DNA of 64,000 bases, taken from Butyrivibrio sp. LC3010 (GTDB taxonomy: Bacteria > Bacillota > Clostridia > Lachnospirales > Lachnospiraceae). The notes below the pieces were generated by a model, which worked only from the letters and a program-made list of their open reading frames with translations, was not told the origin of the DNA and did no database searches. The stretch is taken from NCBI RefSeq assembly GCF_000424385.1, contig NZ_AUJU01000007.1, positions 62,001 through 126,000 of the forward strand, given 5' to 3'. Position numbers and translations under genes: made by a program. Of the stretch, positions 17,023 through 27,019 are shown one piece after another; within the stretch, counting starts at the first letter, position 1; the number at the start of each line of letters is the position of its first letter.

Positions 17023-18114
17023 ATGGGGACACAGGAATCATCAGATAAATCATCATCAAAATTTAATAAGCAGAATTTGCTGCTGATTATAACTGTGCTC
17101 TTTACCCTTGCAACACTTGTGGTGGGAGCACTTGTTTTTCGCTTTTATATGGCAGATTTCAGGAAGGCATCGGACGTAACGCAATATGATAAATATTACG
17201 TAATGATAACCGATAATTACAAGTCTGACTTCTGGCAATCGATATATAAAGGCGCTTTTGATGCTGCTCAAAAAGAGAATATCTACGTGGATCTCCTTGG
17301 GCAGAATCTTGCAGGAGATTACAGCTGTGAGCAGCTTATGAAAATAGCCATAGCTTCAAATGTAGATGGAATAATAGTTTTTGCAAATGAGTCAGATGAA
17401 ATGACACAGCTCATAAATGATGCAGATGGGAAGGGGATCCCGGTTGTAACACTTTACGGAGACAGCACTCATTCCAAGAGGCTGAGTTTTATTGGCGTGG
17501 GAAGCTATAATATCGGAAGAGAATACGGCAGGCAGATCTTCAATATTATCAAGGAAAAGAGAAGAGAAGATTTTATAGAGTCTGCAAAAATGGGACACCG
17601 CAAGACTATGCAGATAGCAGTTCTTGTCAATACAGATACCCAGGACAGTGGACAGAATATTATAATATCGGGACTTCAGGAGACTCTGGATCAGGAAAAT
17701 GCGACAAATTCAGAGTTTGCAATATCAATAGTACCTGTAGATAATAAGAATCCATTTTCTGTTGAAGAGTCCATAAGAGATATTTTCCTCAAGAAAAGCA
17801 TTCCGGATGTAATCGTATGTTTAAATGAGCTGAATACTGTCTGTGCATACCAGGCGGTTGTTGATTTTAATAAAGTTGGCGATGTGAATATTCTCGGATA
17901 CTACAACTCTGAATCCATTGTCAGCGCGATTGAGAAAAATATCGTATATGCCACAATTTCCATAGATACACCTCAGATGGGAGAATATTGCATAGAAGCG
18001 TTATCGGACTACTACGAATTTGGAAATACAAGTGAGTATTTCACCGCAGATGTTACGCTAATCAACAAGAATAATGTGTCAGATTATTTAGAATCGGAGG
18101 AGAATGATGAATAA
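17023..18114 (+). CDS. Membrane-anchored sugar-binding sensor protein (XylFII-like)
   Basis: The 363-residue protein has a short cytoplasmic N-terminus, one transmembrane segment at about 18-42 and an extracellular type-I periplasmic-binding fold (DNYKSDFWQSIYKGAFDAA, VDGIIVFANESD, IPVVTLYGD). It lacks a lipobox, so it is anchored by the helix. It overlaps the start of a LytS-type kinase by about 10 bases. In Clostridium beijerinckii a membrane-anchored binding protein, XylFII, works with LytS and YesN to sense xylose and activate xylFGH; the same gene order here makes an equivalent sensor role likely. The ligand is not provable from sequence. No ribosome binding site is visible at the ATG. 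Confidence 0.85.
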   Translation: MGTQESSDKSSSKFNKQNLLLIITVLFTLATLVVGALVFRFYMADFRKASDVTQYDKYYVMITDNYKSDFWQSIYKGAFDAAQKENIYVDLLGQNLAGDYSCEQLMKIAIASNVDGIIVFANESDEMTQLINDADGKGIPVVTLYGDSTHSKRLSFIGVGSYNIGREYGRQIFNIIKEKRREDFIESAKMGHRKTMQIAVLVNTDTQDSGQNIIISGLQETLDQENATNSEFAISIVPVDNKNPFSVEESIRDIFLKKSIPDVIVCLNELNTVCAYQAVVDFNKVGDVNILGYYNSESIVSAIEKNIVYATISIDTPQMGEYCIEALSDYYEFGNTSEYFTADVTLINKNNVSDYLESEENDE

Positions 18115-19591
18115 ATTTTTTAATCTTCCCCTTCAAAAAAAGGTAGTCGGAATATATCTGGCTGCAAATATGATAATCTTCATAGTTAATGTATTTCTCA
18201 TCCTGGGCATTAATAAAATGGCCATAGATATGGAATTGGTATACCAGGACAATAGGCAGTTGAACGAACTGACTGACTCTCTGACAGAGGTTCAGGATAA
18301 TATGACTGTGTACCTTAGTTCGAAGACGACGGATTCCCTGGAAAACTACTATAAAAGCGCGCAAACCTTGCAGATGCTTTCCGATGAGCTAGGAGATGAG
18401 GTAACTGATCTTGCCTTTAGCAGGATGAGGAGAAATATAAAAAACATGACCGGGCAGTATCTTGAGGAAGTATCTTTGACTGTCGAGGCAAAACGAGGAA
18501 GAAACGTAGAGAAATACAGAAACTATTACGAGAGTGCAACAGAATTGTATGAATATATAAATGCCTATATTTCGAGACTTAACAATGAGCAGTTTATCAG
18601 CAATTCTGAGAGATATACAGAGCTTGCCACAGCCTTTAGAACCTTTGAAAGTATAAGCGTAATGGTTCTAACGCTGGTCATGACCGGAAACATCATCAGT
18701 ATCATCACAATAGTAGGCATGATGATCGAGCCTCTTAAGAAGCTTGCGGTTTCAGCCAATGAGATAGCGGAAGGAAATTTTGATACAAATATACCTCAGA
18801 CAAAATATCATGATGAGATAGGTATAGTCATCGGTGCCTTTAACAAGATGATAATAAGCATCAAGGAGTATATTATCAGACAGCGTGAGAGCATGGAAAA
18901 GGAACGCCTTATGCAGGAAAAAGAGCTTACAATGGAGGCACATCTTAAGGATGCTCAGCTCAAGTACCTTCAGGCACAGATAAATCCGCACTTTTTGTTT
19001 AATACACTAAATGCGGGAGCTCAGCTGGCAATGATGGAATCTGCGGATAGAACTTATGAATATGTCCAGACTGTGGCAGATTTTTTCAGATATAATGTTA
19101 AAAACCATGACACAGAGGTCACTATTGGGGAAGAAATGACGTTGGTGGACAATTACATAAGGATATTGAATGTAAGATTTTCAGGGGATATCAAGTATCA
19201 CAAGCAGATTGATGAGAGGCTTTTGAAAATACCAATGCCTAACATGATTCTGCAACCTGTGGTGGAAAATGCAGTAAATCACGGAATAAGGGAAATGGGA
19301 GATAAGGGAACCATTACTCTTAAGATTTACAGGGAAGACAGCGATGCCTGCATCAGTGTCAGTGATAACGGGAAAGGTATTGAGCAGGAGGATATAGAGA
19401 AAATTCTTGTAGGAAACTGGAGTAAAAAGGAAGGTCAGTACGACAATAACGGTATCGGAATGGACAATGTAATATCAAGGCTAAGGATATTTACCGGAAA
19501 AGAAGATGCCGTGACAATAAAAAGTGAAGGTATAGACAAGGGGTGCGAAGTTATAATAAGACTTCCGCTTCCCAATGTTGAAAACAAATAA
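18104..19591 (+). CDS. LytS/YesM-type sensor histidine kinase
   Basis: The 495-residue kinase has transmembrane segments at about 12-35 and 187-210 around a helical extracellular region, then HAMP (about 210-265), a coiled linker and the His_kinase motif QAQINPHFLFNT with H296. The ATP-binding domain shows VVENAVNHGI, DNGKGI and GIGMDNVISRL. The extracellular part has no obvious ligand domain of its own, which fits signal input through the adjacent binding protein. Starts at 18104 or 18107 both follow CGGAGGAG. Three hairpin-forming repeats separate it from its response regulator. Confidence 0.92.
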   Translation: MMNKFFNLPLQKKVVGIYLAANMIIFIVNVFLILGINKMAIDMELVYQDNRQLNELTDSLTEVQDNMTVYLSSKTTDSLENYYKSAQTLQMLSDELGDEVTDLAFSRMRRNIKNMTGQYLEEVSLTVEAKRGRNVEKYRNYYESATELYEYINAYISRLNNEQFISNSERYTELATAFRTFESISVMVLTLVMTGNIISIITIVGMMIEPLKKLAVSANEIAEGNFDTNIPQTKYHDEIGIVIGAFNKMIISIKEYIIRQRESMEKERLMQEKELTMEAHLKDAQLKYLQAQINPHFLFNTLNAGAQLAMMESADRTYEYVQTVADFFRYNVKNHDTEVTIGEEMTLVDNYIRILNVRFSGDIKYHKQIDERLLKIPMPNMILQPVVENAVNHGIREMGDKGTITLKIYREDSDACISVSDNGKGIEQEDIEKILVGNWSKKEGQYDNNGIGMDNVISRLRIFTGKEDAVTIKSEGIDKGCEVIIRLPLPNVENK

Positions 19592-19602
19592 ACTTTATGT
19601 TC

Positions 19603-19729
19603 TGATGAGCCTAAATAAAAAAGATGCTCATATTTCAGAATTCAAAAATGAGCTCAAATAAAAAGATGCTCATATTTCAGAATCCCAAAATGAGCCAAAT
19701 AAAAATGCTCGTAATTTAAGAATTAAAAT
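19603..19729 (+). repeat. Three tandem 42-43-base hairpin repeats between kinase and regulator
   Basis: Units begin near 19603, 19648 and 19690. Each carries ATGAGC (19605, 19648, 19690) followed about 15-20 bases later by GCTCAT (19626, 19668; GCTCGT at 19707 in the third), so each transcript unit can fold into a small hairpin with an A-rich loop. Shared sequence includes AAATAAAAA and CATATTTCAGAAT. There is no U-tract, so these are not ordinary terminators. Confidence 0.75.
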
Positions 19730-19786
19730 TTGGGATTCAAGAATAAAGCTTATAAAAAGAAATAAAGGGTATAGGATTGGGGTAAT

Positions 19787-21394
19787 ATGTACAGAATAAT
19801 GCTTGCAGACGATGAGGGTATCGTCATTGACTCGATGAAATTCATAATAGAGAAGGAGTTTGGGAATCAGTGCGATGTTGAATTTGCCAAGACAGGGAGA
19901 AATGTCATAGAGCTGGCAGAGCGCTTCAGACCGGATATTGCAGTGATGGATATTCACATGCCGGGTATAAATGGTATTGAAGCCATGAAGGAAATTAAGA
20001 AGTTTTCCGCAAATACTATTTTCATAGTTATGACTGCCTATGATAAATTCGACTACGCAAAAGAGGCCATAAAGCTCGGGGTTCTTGACTATATAAATAA
20101 GCCTGTCGATAAAATGAAGATCATTGAAGTCCTGAAAAAGGCCATGGCGCAGATAGATAGAGAGCGGGAAAAGCGAAGCAGCGACCTTTTAATCAGAGAA
20201 AAGCTTGAAACTGTCGAGCCTATTATTGAAAACGGACTTATCTACGATATTCTTTTGCAGGAGCATTTTGAGGAGGATATAGATAACTACAAAACAATTC
20301 TTGGAATTAAAGAGGATTATGGATACATGATGGCAATAGTCAGCGGTGATGCTCAGGAGGGCAATCACATGACTAATGCCATCGGAAGCTCTGTTAAAGT
20401 TTCCGGAAAATATCAGGAAATACGAGAGTGTGTAAAGGAATTTTTTGACTGTAAGATCGGAAACGTTATGGCAAATAAGATAGCGGTTCTGGTTCCGACA
20501 TCAGAGCATAAAATGGATTATGCCACCAGATCGGAAGTAGTCGATAGGGCAAGGGAGCTTGCAAGGTACTTAAGGAAAAGGACTGATATTAAATTCCGAA
20601 TCGGAGTGGGCAAGATCAAACCACTTCTGGAGCTTGGGGATTCCTATCATGAAGCATTAAATGCACTGATTGCGACCACCGGAACGGTTGCGCATGTTGA
20701 GGATCTTCCTATTAACTGCGATTATGATGAGGGATATCCAATCGATTTGGAAAAACCCCTGTTTGATGCGGTTTCAAAGGGTGATATCGATGAATCCATA
20801 GCCATAGCGGAGAAATACGCTGACTGGATGACTCAGGTTAGCAGCAACGGTGACATAATGGCGATGCGCCTTAAGGTGCTGGAATTTTCCCTTTATGCGG
20901 AGCACCTTATGTATTTAAACGGTGGGCAGACCTATCATTACTCAGGAAGAAATCACTATCTTCCTGAAATAATGGCGCTTGAGACGGCAGATGAGCTCAA
21001 GGAATGGTTTATGAAAAAAATCTCGGATGCCTGCAAAAATGTTTTCATAAAACGTGCGGAAAAATCCACTGACGCCATCAAGACTGCAAAGAAATACATA
21101 GAAGAGAACTACTCCAGGGATATCTCACTGGATGATGTATCAAGAGTTGTTAATATATCGCCATATTATTTCAGCAAGATTTTTAAAGATGAGAGTGGAT
21201 CCAATTTTATAGAATATCTCACCAGTGTCAGGATTGAAAAAGCAAAGGATCTTTTGCTTAATTCTGATAAATCAATGAAAGAGATATGTCTTATGTGCGG
21301 CTATGCAGATCCTAACTACTTTAGCCGAAGCTTCAAGAAAAACGTAGGACTTACGCCAACAGAATATAAGGATAGGAAGACTGTGAACAGATGA
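19787..21394 (+). CDS. YesN-type response regulator with AraC DNA-binding domain
   Basis: The 535-residue protein has an N-terminal receiver (acidic pocket DDE 8-10, phospho-acceptor D55 in VMDIHMPG, DYINKPVD lysine) and a long middle region of about 300 residues. A C-terminal AraC double helix-turn-helix follows at about 430-530 (SLDDVSRVVNISPYYFSKIF, KEICLMCGYADPNYFSRSFK). It should be phosphorylated by the kinase just upstream and activate the downstream sugar-transport operon. The ribosome binding site is weak (GATTGGGG). The stop overlaps the next start as ATGA. Confidence 0.92.
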   Translation: MYRIMLADDEGIVIDSMKFIIEKEFGNQCDVEFAKTGRNVIELAERFRPDIAVMDIHMPGINGIEAMKEIKKFSANTIFIVMTAYDKFDYAKEAIKLGVLDYINKPVDKMKIIEVLKKAMAQIDREREKRSSDLLIREKLETVEPIIENGLIYDILLQEHFEEDIDNYKTILGIKEDYGYMMAIVSGDAQEGNHMTNAIGSSVKVSGKYQEIRECVKEFFDCKIGNVMANKIAVLVPTSEHKMDYATRSEVVDRARELARYLRKRTDIKFRIGVGKIKPLLELGDSYHEALNALIATTGTVAHVEDLPINCDYDEGYPIDLEKPLFDAVSKGDIDESIAIAEKYADWMTQVSSNGDIMAMRLKVLEFSLYAEHLMYLNGGQTYHYSGRNHYLPEIMALETADELKEWFMKKISDACKNVFIKRAEKSTDAIKTAKKYIEENYSRDISLDDVSRVVNISPYYFSKIFKDESGSNFIEYLTSVRIEKAKDLLLNSDKSMKEICLMCGYADPNYFSRSFKKNVGLTPTEYKDRKTVNR

Positions 21395-22464
21395 AAATAC
21401 TAGCTAAACGAATAATGCAGGCTCTTATAATTATACTTGTACTTTGTATTTTCCCCGTTGGATGCGGAAGTGAAGAGACTTTGCAGGGAACTCAGGGAAA
21501 GGATGAGGAAAAGAAGATACAGATAGGTGTGACCTTTGATTCTTTTGTCATTGAGAGATGGCAGAGAGACAGAGATGTGTTTGTTTCCATGGCTAAAGAG
21601 CTTGGAGCAGATGTAAATATTCAAAATGCAAATGGAGATGTTGCAGAGCAAAAAAAGCAGATAGAATATTTTATTAAAAAGAAAATGGATGTAATAGTGA
21701 TCGTCTGTATTGACTCTCAGGCTTTAAAGACAAATATCAAAAAGGCAAAGGATGCAGGTGTAAAAGTCATAGCATATGACAGACTGATAAGCGATTCAGA
21801 TGTGGATCTCTATATATCTTTTGATAATGAGAAGGTCGGAGAGCTTATGGGACAGGCTCTGGTGGACAATGGACTTGTGGGCGGAAAAGTAACAATGATA
21901 AATGGTTCTCCCAAGGACAATAATGTACCAATGGTCTGCGACGGCTTCAAATCCGTTATGGAAGAAAATGGAAACGAAATAGTGGATTCGTATTATTGTG
22001 ATGGCTGGAAAGCGGAGCTTGCAGGCGAATACATGTATAAAAACATGGATGTGGTTTCGGAATGTGATGCGATCATGTGCGGCAATGATGATCTTGCAAG
22101 CAGGGTTGTTACAGCACTTTCCGAGAAGCGCCTGGCTGGAAAGATTATGGTGGTGGGACAGGATGCAGATCTTGAGGCGTGCCAGAGAATAGTTGAAGGC
22201 ACACAGCTTATGACAGTTTATAAGCCCATTGAAAAACTTGCCCAGAGAGCTGCTGAATGCGCAGTAAATCTTGCGAAGGAAGAACAGATCGGAACAGGAG
22301 AAAATGATCTCTCGACCATATCTGATGGAACCTATAGTATTCCCTACTTAAAGATCGATCCCGTCAGTGTGACCAAGGAAAACATGGATGAAGTGATAAT
22401 AAACAGTGGCTTCCACTTAAAAGAGGATGTATATCTGAATGTTCCCTCACAAATAGAGGAATAA
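21391..22464 (+). CDS. XylF-like xylose-binding lipoprotein
   Basis: The 357-residue protein has a lipoprotein signal peptide with modified cysteine C25 (IFPVGC) and a type-I binding fold closely resembling E. coli XylF: YDRLISDSD, YISFDNEKVGEL, VVGQDADLEACQRI, TQLMTVYKPI and the C-terminal SGFH motif. XylF delivers D-xylose to the XylGH transporter. This gene is not fused to the transporter operon but ends the sensor operon (ATGA overlap with yesN-type gene, terminator after it). It may therefore supply ligand to the sensor or act as an alternative binding protein for the transporter downstream. Confidence 0.87.
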   Translation: MKILAKRIMQALIIILVLCIFPVGCGSEETLQGTQGKDEEKKIQIGVTFDSFVIERWQRDRDVFVSMAKELGADVNIQNANGDVAEQKKQIEYFIKKKMDVIVIVCIDSQALKTNIKKAKDAGVKVIAYDRLISDSDVDLYISFDNEKVGELMGQALVDNGLVGGKVTMINGSPKDNNVPMVCDGFKSVMEENGNEIVDSYYCDGWKAELAGEYMYKNMDVVSECDAIMCGNDDLASRVVTALSEKRLAGKIMVVGQDADLEACQRIVEGTQLMTVYKPIEKLAQRAAECAVNLAKEEQIGTGENDLSTISDGTYSIPYLKIDPVSVTKENMDEVIINSGFHLKEDVYLNVPSQIEE

Positions 22465-22784
22465 AAAAGTGCTATAGCCTAATGACTTTCTTAATGATTT
22501 TCTTGGCAGCAGAAAATTATTACTATTGTAATTAGCAGATATACCCGGTGTTTTATTACTATCGTAAATGGCATATATATCTGAGGTTTACAATAAATAG
22601 CACATTTTTATACCACAAATACCCTTATGGCAAAAAAATGCTATAAGGGTATTTTTTTACAAACTTTAATTATAAAAATTTGAAGAACTTCATAAATTAT
22701 TACTAATATTTTTATGTTAAAGTCTAAGCTGTAAACGACGGGGGTTACACCCGATAACAATTTCTCACTAGGGAGGGAAACAAA
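22465..22784 (+). promoter_or_regulatory. Terminator-to-promoter region ahead of the ChvE-type transporter
   Basis: This 320-base region has no gene. After the terminator at 22617-22658 come a small palindrome, TGAAG-AA-CTTCA (22681-22692), at a weak -35-like region, a poor -10 (TATGTT 22713), and an inverted repeat TGTAA (22730-22734)/TTACA (22745-22749). A weak promoter with nearby palindromes would fit activation by a YesN-type regulator. The elements are read by eye. Confidence 0.4.
22617..22658 (+). terminator. Rho-independent terminator of the sensor operon
   Basis: AAATACCCTTAT (22617-22628) pairs perfectly with ATAAGGGTATTT (22643-22654) around a 14-base loop and runs into seven T residues. 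It separates the sensor genes from the transporter genes. Confidence 0.9.
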
Positions 22785-23936
22785 ATGAAGAGAAAATTAG
22801 TTAGTACTTTTCTGACAGTAGCGATGGCTGCATCATTGCTTGTTGGATGTGGTGGCGGAAATACATCTGCTCCTGCTTCAACTGACACAGAGACAAAGAC
22901 AGAGGCAACAACTGATACATCAACAGAAGCTGAGGCTACAGAAACCACAGCATCCGGCGGCGGTAAGGTTGGTGTTGCGATGCCTACAAAGGACCTTCAG
23001 AGATGGAACCAGGACGGTGAGAACATGCAGAAGCTGCTTCAGGAAGCCGGCTATGAGGTTGACCTTCAGTATGCATCAAACGACATAGCTACACAGGTTT
23101 CTCAGATTGAGAACATGATCAGCTCAGGAGCACAGGTTCTTGTTATCGCATCTATCGATGGTGATTCTCTTGGAACAGTTCTTGAGCAGGCTAAGGAACA
23201 GAACGTTAAGGTTATTGCTTATGACCGTCTTATCATGAATTCAGACGCAGTAAGTTATTATGCAACATTCGATAACTACATGGTAGGAACAAAGCAGGGC
23301 GAGTACATCAGAGATCAGCTTGATCTTGATAACGCTGCAGGTCCTTTCAACATGGAAATCTTCACTGGTGATCCCGGTGACAACAACGCAAGATTCTTCT
23401 ACGGCGGTGCAATTGACGTACTTAAAAAGTACATCGACGAAGGCAAGATTGTTGTTAAGTCCGGACAGGTTGACTTCGATAACGTAGCAACAGCTAACTG
23501 GGCAACAGAGACAGCGCAGTCAAGAATGGATGCTATCATTTCTGCTAACTATGCTGATGGAACAAAGCTTGATGCAGTTCTTTGCTCAAACGACTCTACA
23601 GCACTTGGTGTTACAAACTCACTTGAAGCTAACTACACAGGCGATTGGCCGATCATCACAGGTCAGGACTGTGACGTAGCAAACGTTAAGAACATGATCG
23701 CAGGCAAGCAGTCAATGTCTATCTTCAAGGATACACGTACACTTGCAGCTAAGACAGTTGAGATGGTTGACGCTATCATGAAGGGCACAGAAGCTCCTGT
23801 AAACGATACAGAGACATATGACAACGGCACAGGAATTATTCCTTCATACCTTTGCGAGCCCGTATTTGCAGACGTTAACAACTACAAGGAACTTCTTATC
23901 GACTCTGGTTACTACACAGAGGATCAGCTTCAGTAA
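22785..23936 (+). CDS. chvE: ChvE-type multiple-monosaccharide-binding lipoprotein
   Basis: The 383-residue protein has a lipoprotein signal with C22 (LLVGC), a Thr/Glu/Ala-rich linker (about 24-55) and a type-I binding fold. It carries motifs of ChvE (AYDRLIMNSD, SYYATFDNYMVG, ITGQDCDVANVKNM, and C-terminal LIDSGYYTEDQL). ChvE-family proteins bind glucose, galactose, arabinose, xylose or related aldoses and feed GguAB/MmsAB. A GGGAGGG site precedes the ATG. Codon choice is strongly biased to a narrow set, suggesting high expression. A U-tract-less hairpin after the stop probably sets its abundance above that of the ATPase. Confidence 0.9.
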   Translation: MKRKLVSTFLTVAMAASLLVGCGGGNTSAPASTDTETKTEATTDTSTEAEATETTASGGGKVGVAMPTKDLQRWNQDGENMQKLLQEAGYEVDLQYASNDIATQVSQIENMISSGAQVLVIASIDGDSLGTVLEQAKEQNVKVIAYDRLIMNSDAVSYYATFDNYMVGTKQGEYIRDQLDLDNAAGPFNMEIFTGDPGDNNARFFYGGAIDVLKKYIDEGKIVVKSGQVDFDNVATANWATETAQSRMDAIISANYADGTKLDAVLCSNDSTALGVTNSLEANYTGDWPIITGQDCDVANVKNMIAGKQSMSIFKDTRTLAAKTVEMVDAIMKGTEAPVNDTETYDNGTGIIPSYLCEPVFADVNNYKELLIDSGYYTEDQLQ

Positions 23937-23958
23937 TACTAATTAAATGTATTCTCAT

Positions 23959-23982
23959 GAGGCGGGTTATTTAACCCGCCTC
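23959..23982 (+). other. Intercistronic stabilising hairpin (no U-tract)
   Basis: GAGGCGGGTTA (23959-23969) pairs perfectly with TAACCCGCCTC (23972-23982). It is not followed by T residues. Placed between the binding-protein and ATPase genes, such a stem typically protects the upstream message or attenuates transcription in part. Confidence 0.75.
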
Positions 23983-24050
23983 TAACCACGAAAAAATATA
24001 TTTGGGTATCTTAATAATGGAAAAGCATAATAGGAAAAGGAGGGGTTAAC

Positions 24051-25604
24051 TTGGCGAAGATATTACTTGAGATGAAAAGTATCACCAAAATTTTCCCCGG
24101 TGTGAAAGCCCTGGATAATGTAAATCTCCAGGTTGAAGAAGGCGAAATTCACGCACTGGTAGGTGAAAATGGAGCAGGTAAATCCACACTGATGAATGTA
24201 CTAAGCGGAGTTTATCCGTATGGAACCTACACAGGCGATATTATATATGACGGCAAAGTGTGTGAGTTCAATGATATTAAGGATAGCGAAGGAAAAGGAA
24301 TCGTTATCATTCATCAGGAGCTTGCACTTATTCCATATATGACAATTGCAGAGAATATGTTCCTTGGAAATGAAAGAGGAACAAAGTTCAGAATCAACTG
24401 GAATGAGACCAGTGATCTGGCACGTGAATATCTTGATATTGTCGGATTAAAGGACAGTACGGAAACTCTTATCAAGGATATCGGTGTTGGTAAGCAGCAG
24501 CTGGTAGAGATAGCAAAGGCACTTTCAAAGAATGCGAGACTTCTCATACTGGATGAGCCCACATCATCGCTTAATGAAACTGATTCAAAAGCATTGCTGG
24601 ATCTTTTGTTGAAGCTTAAGAAAGAGCGTGGACTTACATCTATCATTATTTCTCATAAGTTGAACGAGATTTCTTATGTTGCAGATAAGATAACGGTTAT
24701 CCGAGATGGTTCAACAATTGAGACCATGACAAAAGGTATTGATGATTTCTCAGAATCAAGAATAATCAAGGGAATGGTTGGCCGTGAGCTTTCAGACCGT
24801 TTCCCCAAGAGAGAACACAATATCGGCGAAGTAATGATGGAGGTAAAGAATTGGAATGTTTACCATCCATTATATAAGGATAGAAAAGTCGTAAAGGATG
24901 TCAACATCAACGTTAGAAAAGGTGAGGTTGTTGGTATCTCAGGACTTATGGGAGCGGGAAGAACAGAACTTGCCATGAGTATTTTCGGAAAGAGCTATGG
25001 CGAAAACATTTCAGGTCAGCTCCTTATAAATGGAGAAGAGGTTAATCTTAAGAACGTACAGAGCGCCATAAAGCATGGACTTGCTTATGTAACAGAGGAT
25101 AGAAAGGGTAATGGTCTTATCCTTACCAATCCCATAAAGATCAATACAACTCTTGCCAATTTGGAAGAGGTAAGCCACAGAAAAGTAATAAACAAGGATA
25201 AAGAGTATCAGGTAGCTGTGGATTATAAGAAAAAGCTCAACACTAAAGCTCCTACAGTTGAGCAGAATGTCGGAAATCTTTCCGGTGGTAACCAGCAGAA
25301 GGTACTGCTTGCAAAGTGGATGTTCGCAGACCCGGAAATTCTGATACTTGATGAGCCTACAAGAGGTATTGACGTAGGTGCTAAATACGAGATTTATTGC
25401 ATTATTAACCAGCTGGTATCTGAGGGTAAATCAGTGATCATGATTTCCTCTGAGTTGCCTGAGATTCTTGGAATGTGCGACAGAATTTATGTCATGAACG
25501 AAGGCAGAATGGTCGGGGAACTTGATGGTAAAGATGCAACTCAGGAAAAAATTATGACTTATATCTTACAGTCAGCCGGAAATAAGGAGGTTAAACATGA
25601 GTAA
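24051..25604 (+). CDS. gguA: CUT2 sugar ABC transporter ATPase (GguA/XylG type)
   Basis: The gene starts at TTG after AGGAGGG (24038-24044). The 517-residue protein contains two ABC domains, as in XylG, MglA and GguA: Walker [10 protein letters not shown] (38-46), signature [13 protein letters not shown], Walker [11 protein letters not shown] in the first half, and LSGGNQQKV with [14 protein letters not shown] in the second. The second domain has a degenerate Walker A ([10 protein letters not shown]), as is normal for the family. It powers import of monosaccharides from the cytoplasmic face. Its 3' end overlaps the permease gene by 8 bases. Confidence 0.93.
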   Translation: MAKILLEMKSITKIFPGVKALDNVNLQVEEGEIHALVGENGAGKSTLMNVLSGVYPYGTYTGDIIYDGKVCEFNDIKDSEGKGIVIIHQELALIPYMTIAENMFLGNERGTKFRINWNETSDLAREYLDIVGLKDSTETLIKDIGVGKQQLVEIAKALSKNARLLILDEPTSSLNETDSKALLDLLLKLKKERGLTSIIISHKLNEISYVADKITVIRDGSTIETMTKGIDDFSESRIIKGMVGRELSDRFPKREHNIGEVMMEVKNWNVYHPLYKDRKVVKDVNINVRKGEVVGISGLMGAGRTELAMSIFGKSYGENISGQLLINGEEVNLKNVQSAIKHGLAYVTEDRKGNGLILTNPIKINTTLANLEEVSHRKVINKDKEYQVAVDYKKKLNTKAPTVEQNVGNLSGGNQQKVLLAKWMFADPEILILDEPTRGIDVGAKYEIYCIINQLVSEGKSVIMISSELPEILGMCDRIYVMNEGRMVGELDGKDATQEKIMTYILQSAGNKEVKHE

Positions 25605-26787
25605 GAATCAGATACTTGGCTTTTTAAAGAAAAACACCATGATAATTGTACTTATCATAGTTGTTGCTTTCTTTTCTTGGAGAACAGGCGGAGCTATCCT
25701 TCTGCCGATGAATGTTAGTAACTTGATTTCACAGAACGCTTACGTGTTTGTTCTTGCAACAGGTATGCTGCTTTGTATATTGACCGGTGGTAACATCGAT
25801 CTTTCAGTTGGTTCAGTTGTCTGCTTCGTAGGTGCTGTCGGAGCGATTTTGATGGTCAACTTAAATGTACCAATCTGGATCGCAATAATCGTAATGATCA
25901 TCATCGGAACAGCAATCGGTGCATTCCAGGGATTCTGGATTGCATTCGTAAGAATTCCTCCTTTCATCGTAACACTGGCAGGAATGCTTGTTTTCAGAGG
26001 ACTTTCAAACGTAGTACTTAACGGGCTTACAGTTTCAATCAAGGATAAGACATTCTTCGTAAACCTCTTTGGTGGTGGTGCTGACTGTTATGTTAAAGAT
26101 TTCATTGGTAACGGAACTCTTAACCTTACCTGCTTCTTTGCAGGTCTTGTTGCAACTGCTCTTTTCATTATGATTCAGGTTAGCAATCGTATGAAGAGAA
26201 CAAGAAAGAACTATGAGGTTGAGATGTTTGGTGCATTTATTGCAAAGCTTGTTGCAATCTCAGCAGTTATTGTTGTCTTTTCCTACAAGCTTGCTCAGCA
26301 CAAGGGTATTCCTACAGTACTTATCTGGGTTCTTGTTGTAGTTCTTGTTTATGGCTACATCACAAGCAACACAACAGTAGGTCGTTATTTCTACGCAGTT
26401 GGTGGAAATGAAAAGGCTACAAAGCTTTCAGGTATCAACACAAACAAGGTTTACTTCCTTGCTTATACAAATATGGGATTTCTTGCAGCCCTTGCAGGAA
26501 TGATCACAATTGCAAGACTTACATCTGCACAGCCCACATATGGACAGAACTACGAGATGGACGCTATCGGTTCCTGCTTTATCGGTGGAGCTTCTGCCTA
26601 CGGTGGAATCGGAACTGTTCCCGGAGTTATCGTTGGTGCGGTTCTTATGGGTGTTATCAACCTTGGTATGTCACTTATGGGTGTCGATGCAAACATGCAG
26701 AAGGTGGTAAAGGGTATCGTTCTTCTGGCAGCAGTTATCTTTGATGTTGTTTCCAAGCGCGGCGGAAAGATGATCGTAAAGAACTGA
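25597..26787 (+). CDS. gguB: CUT2 sugar ABC transporter permease (GguB/XylH type)
   Basis: The 396-residue integral membrane protein has about ten hydrophobic segments. It carries the family signatures [20 protein letters not shown] and [15 protein letters not shown], plus [20 protein letters not shown]. Length and the loop near 200-225 ([14 protein letters not shown]) fit the GguB/MmsB/XylH branch rather than the shorter RbsC or MglC branch. A GGAGG site lies inside the end of the ATPase gene. A strong terminator follows, closing the transporter operon. Confidence 0.93.
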   Translation: MSKNQILGFLKKNTMIIVLIIVVAFFSWRTGGAILLPMNVSNLISQNAYVFVLATGMLLCILTGGNIDLSVGSVVCFVGAVGAILMVNLNVPIWIAIIVMIIIGTAIGAFQGFWIAFVRIPPFIVTLAGMLVFRGLSNVVLNGLTVSIKDKTFFVNLFGGGADCYVKDFIGNGTLNLTCFFAGLVATALFIMIQVSNRMKRTRKNYEVEMFGAFIAKLVAISAVIVVFSYKLAQHKGIPTVLIWVLVVVLVYGYITSNTTVGRYFYAVGGNEKATKLSGINTNKVYFLAYTNMGFLAALAGMITIARLTSAQPTYGQNYEMDAIGSCFIGGASAYGGIGTVPGVIVGAVLMGVINLGMSLMGVDANMQKVVKGIVLLAAVIFDVVSKRGGKMIVKN

Positions 26788-26865
26788 TATTAATTAGAAG
26801 ATAGTGCTAAAGGTTCATTACACGATTATGCCTGTAAATTTGCATTATAATATGGTTTAATTGCA

Positions 26866-26915
26866 GAAAGCTGTTACATACGGATAGGTGTAACAGCTTT
26901 CTTTATTTTCTTTTT
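26866..26915 (+). terminator. Rho-independent terminator of the ChvE/GguAB operon
   Basis: GAAAGCTGTTACA (26866-26878) pairs perfectly over 13 bases with TGTAACAGCTTTC (26889-26901) around a 10-base loop, followed by TTTATTTTCTTTTT. Confidence 0.92.
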
Positions 26916-27019
26916 ACTATTCCGAATATTGTTATGTGGTAGAATAAACATAGATTTCTTATGTGCAAGTAATGAATCCCTGAATTATTGGATTTATAGT
27001 TAAATCAGGAGGCAGGCTA

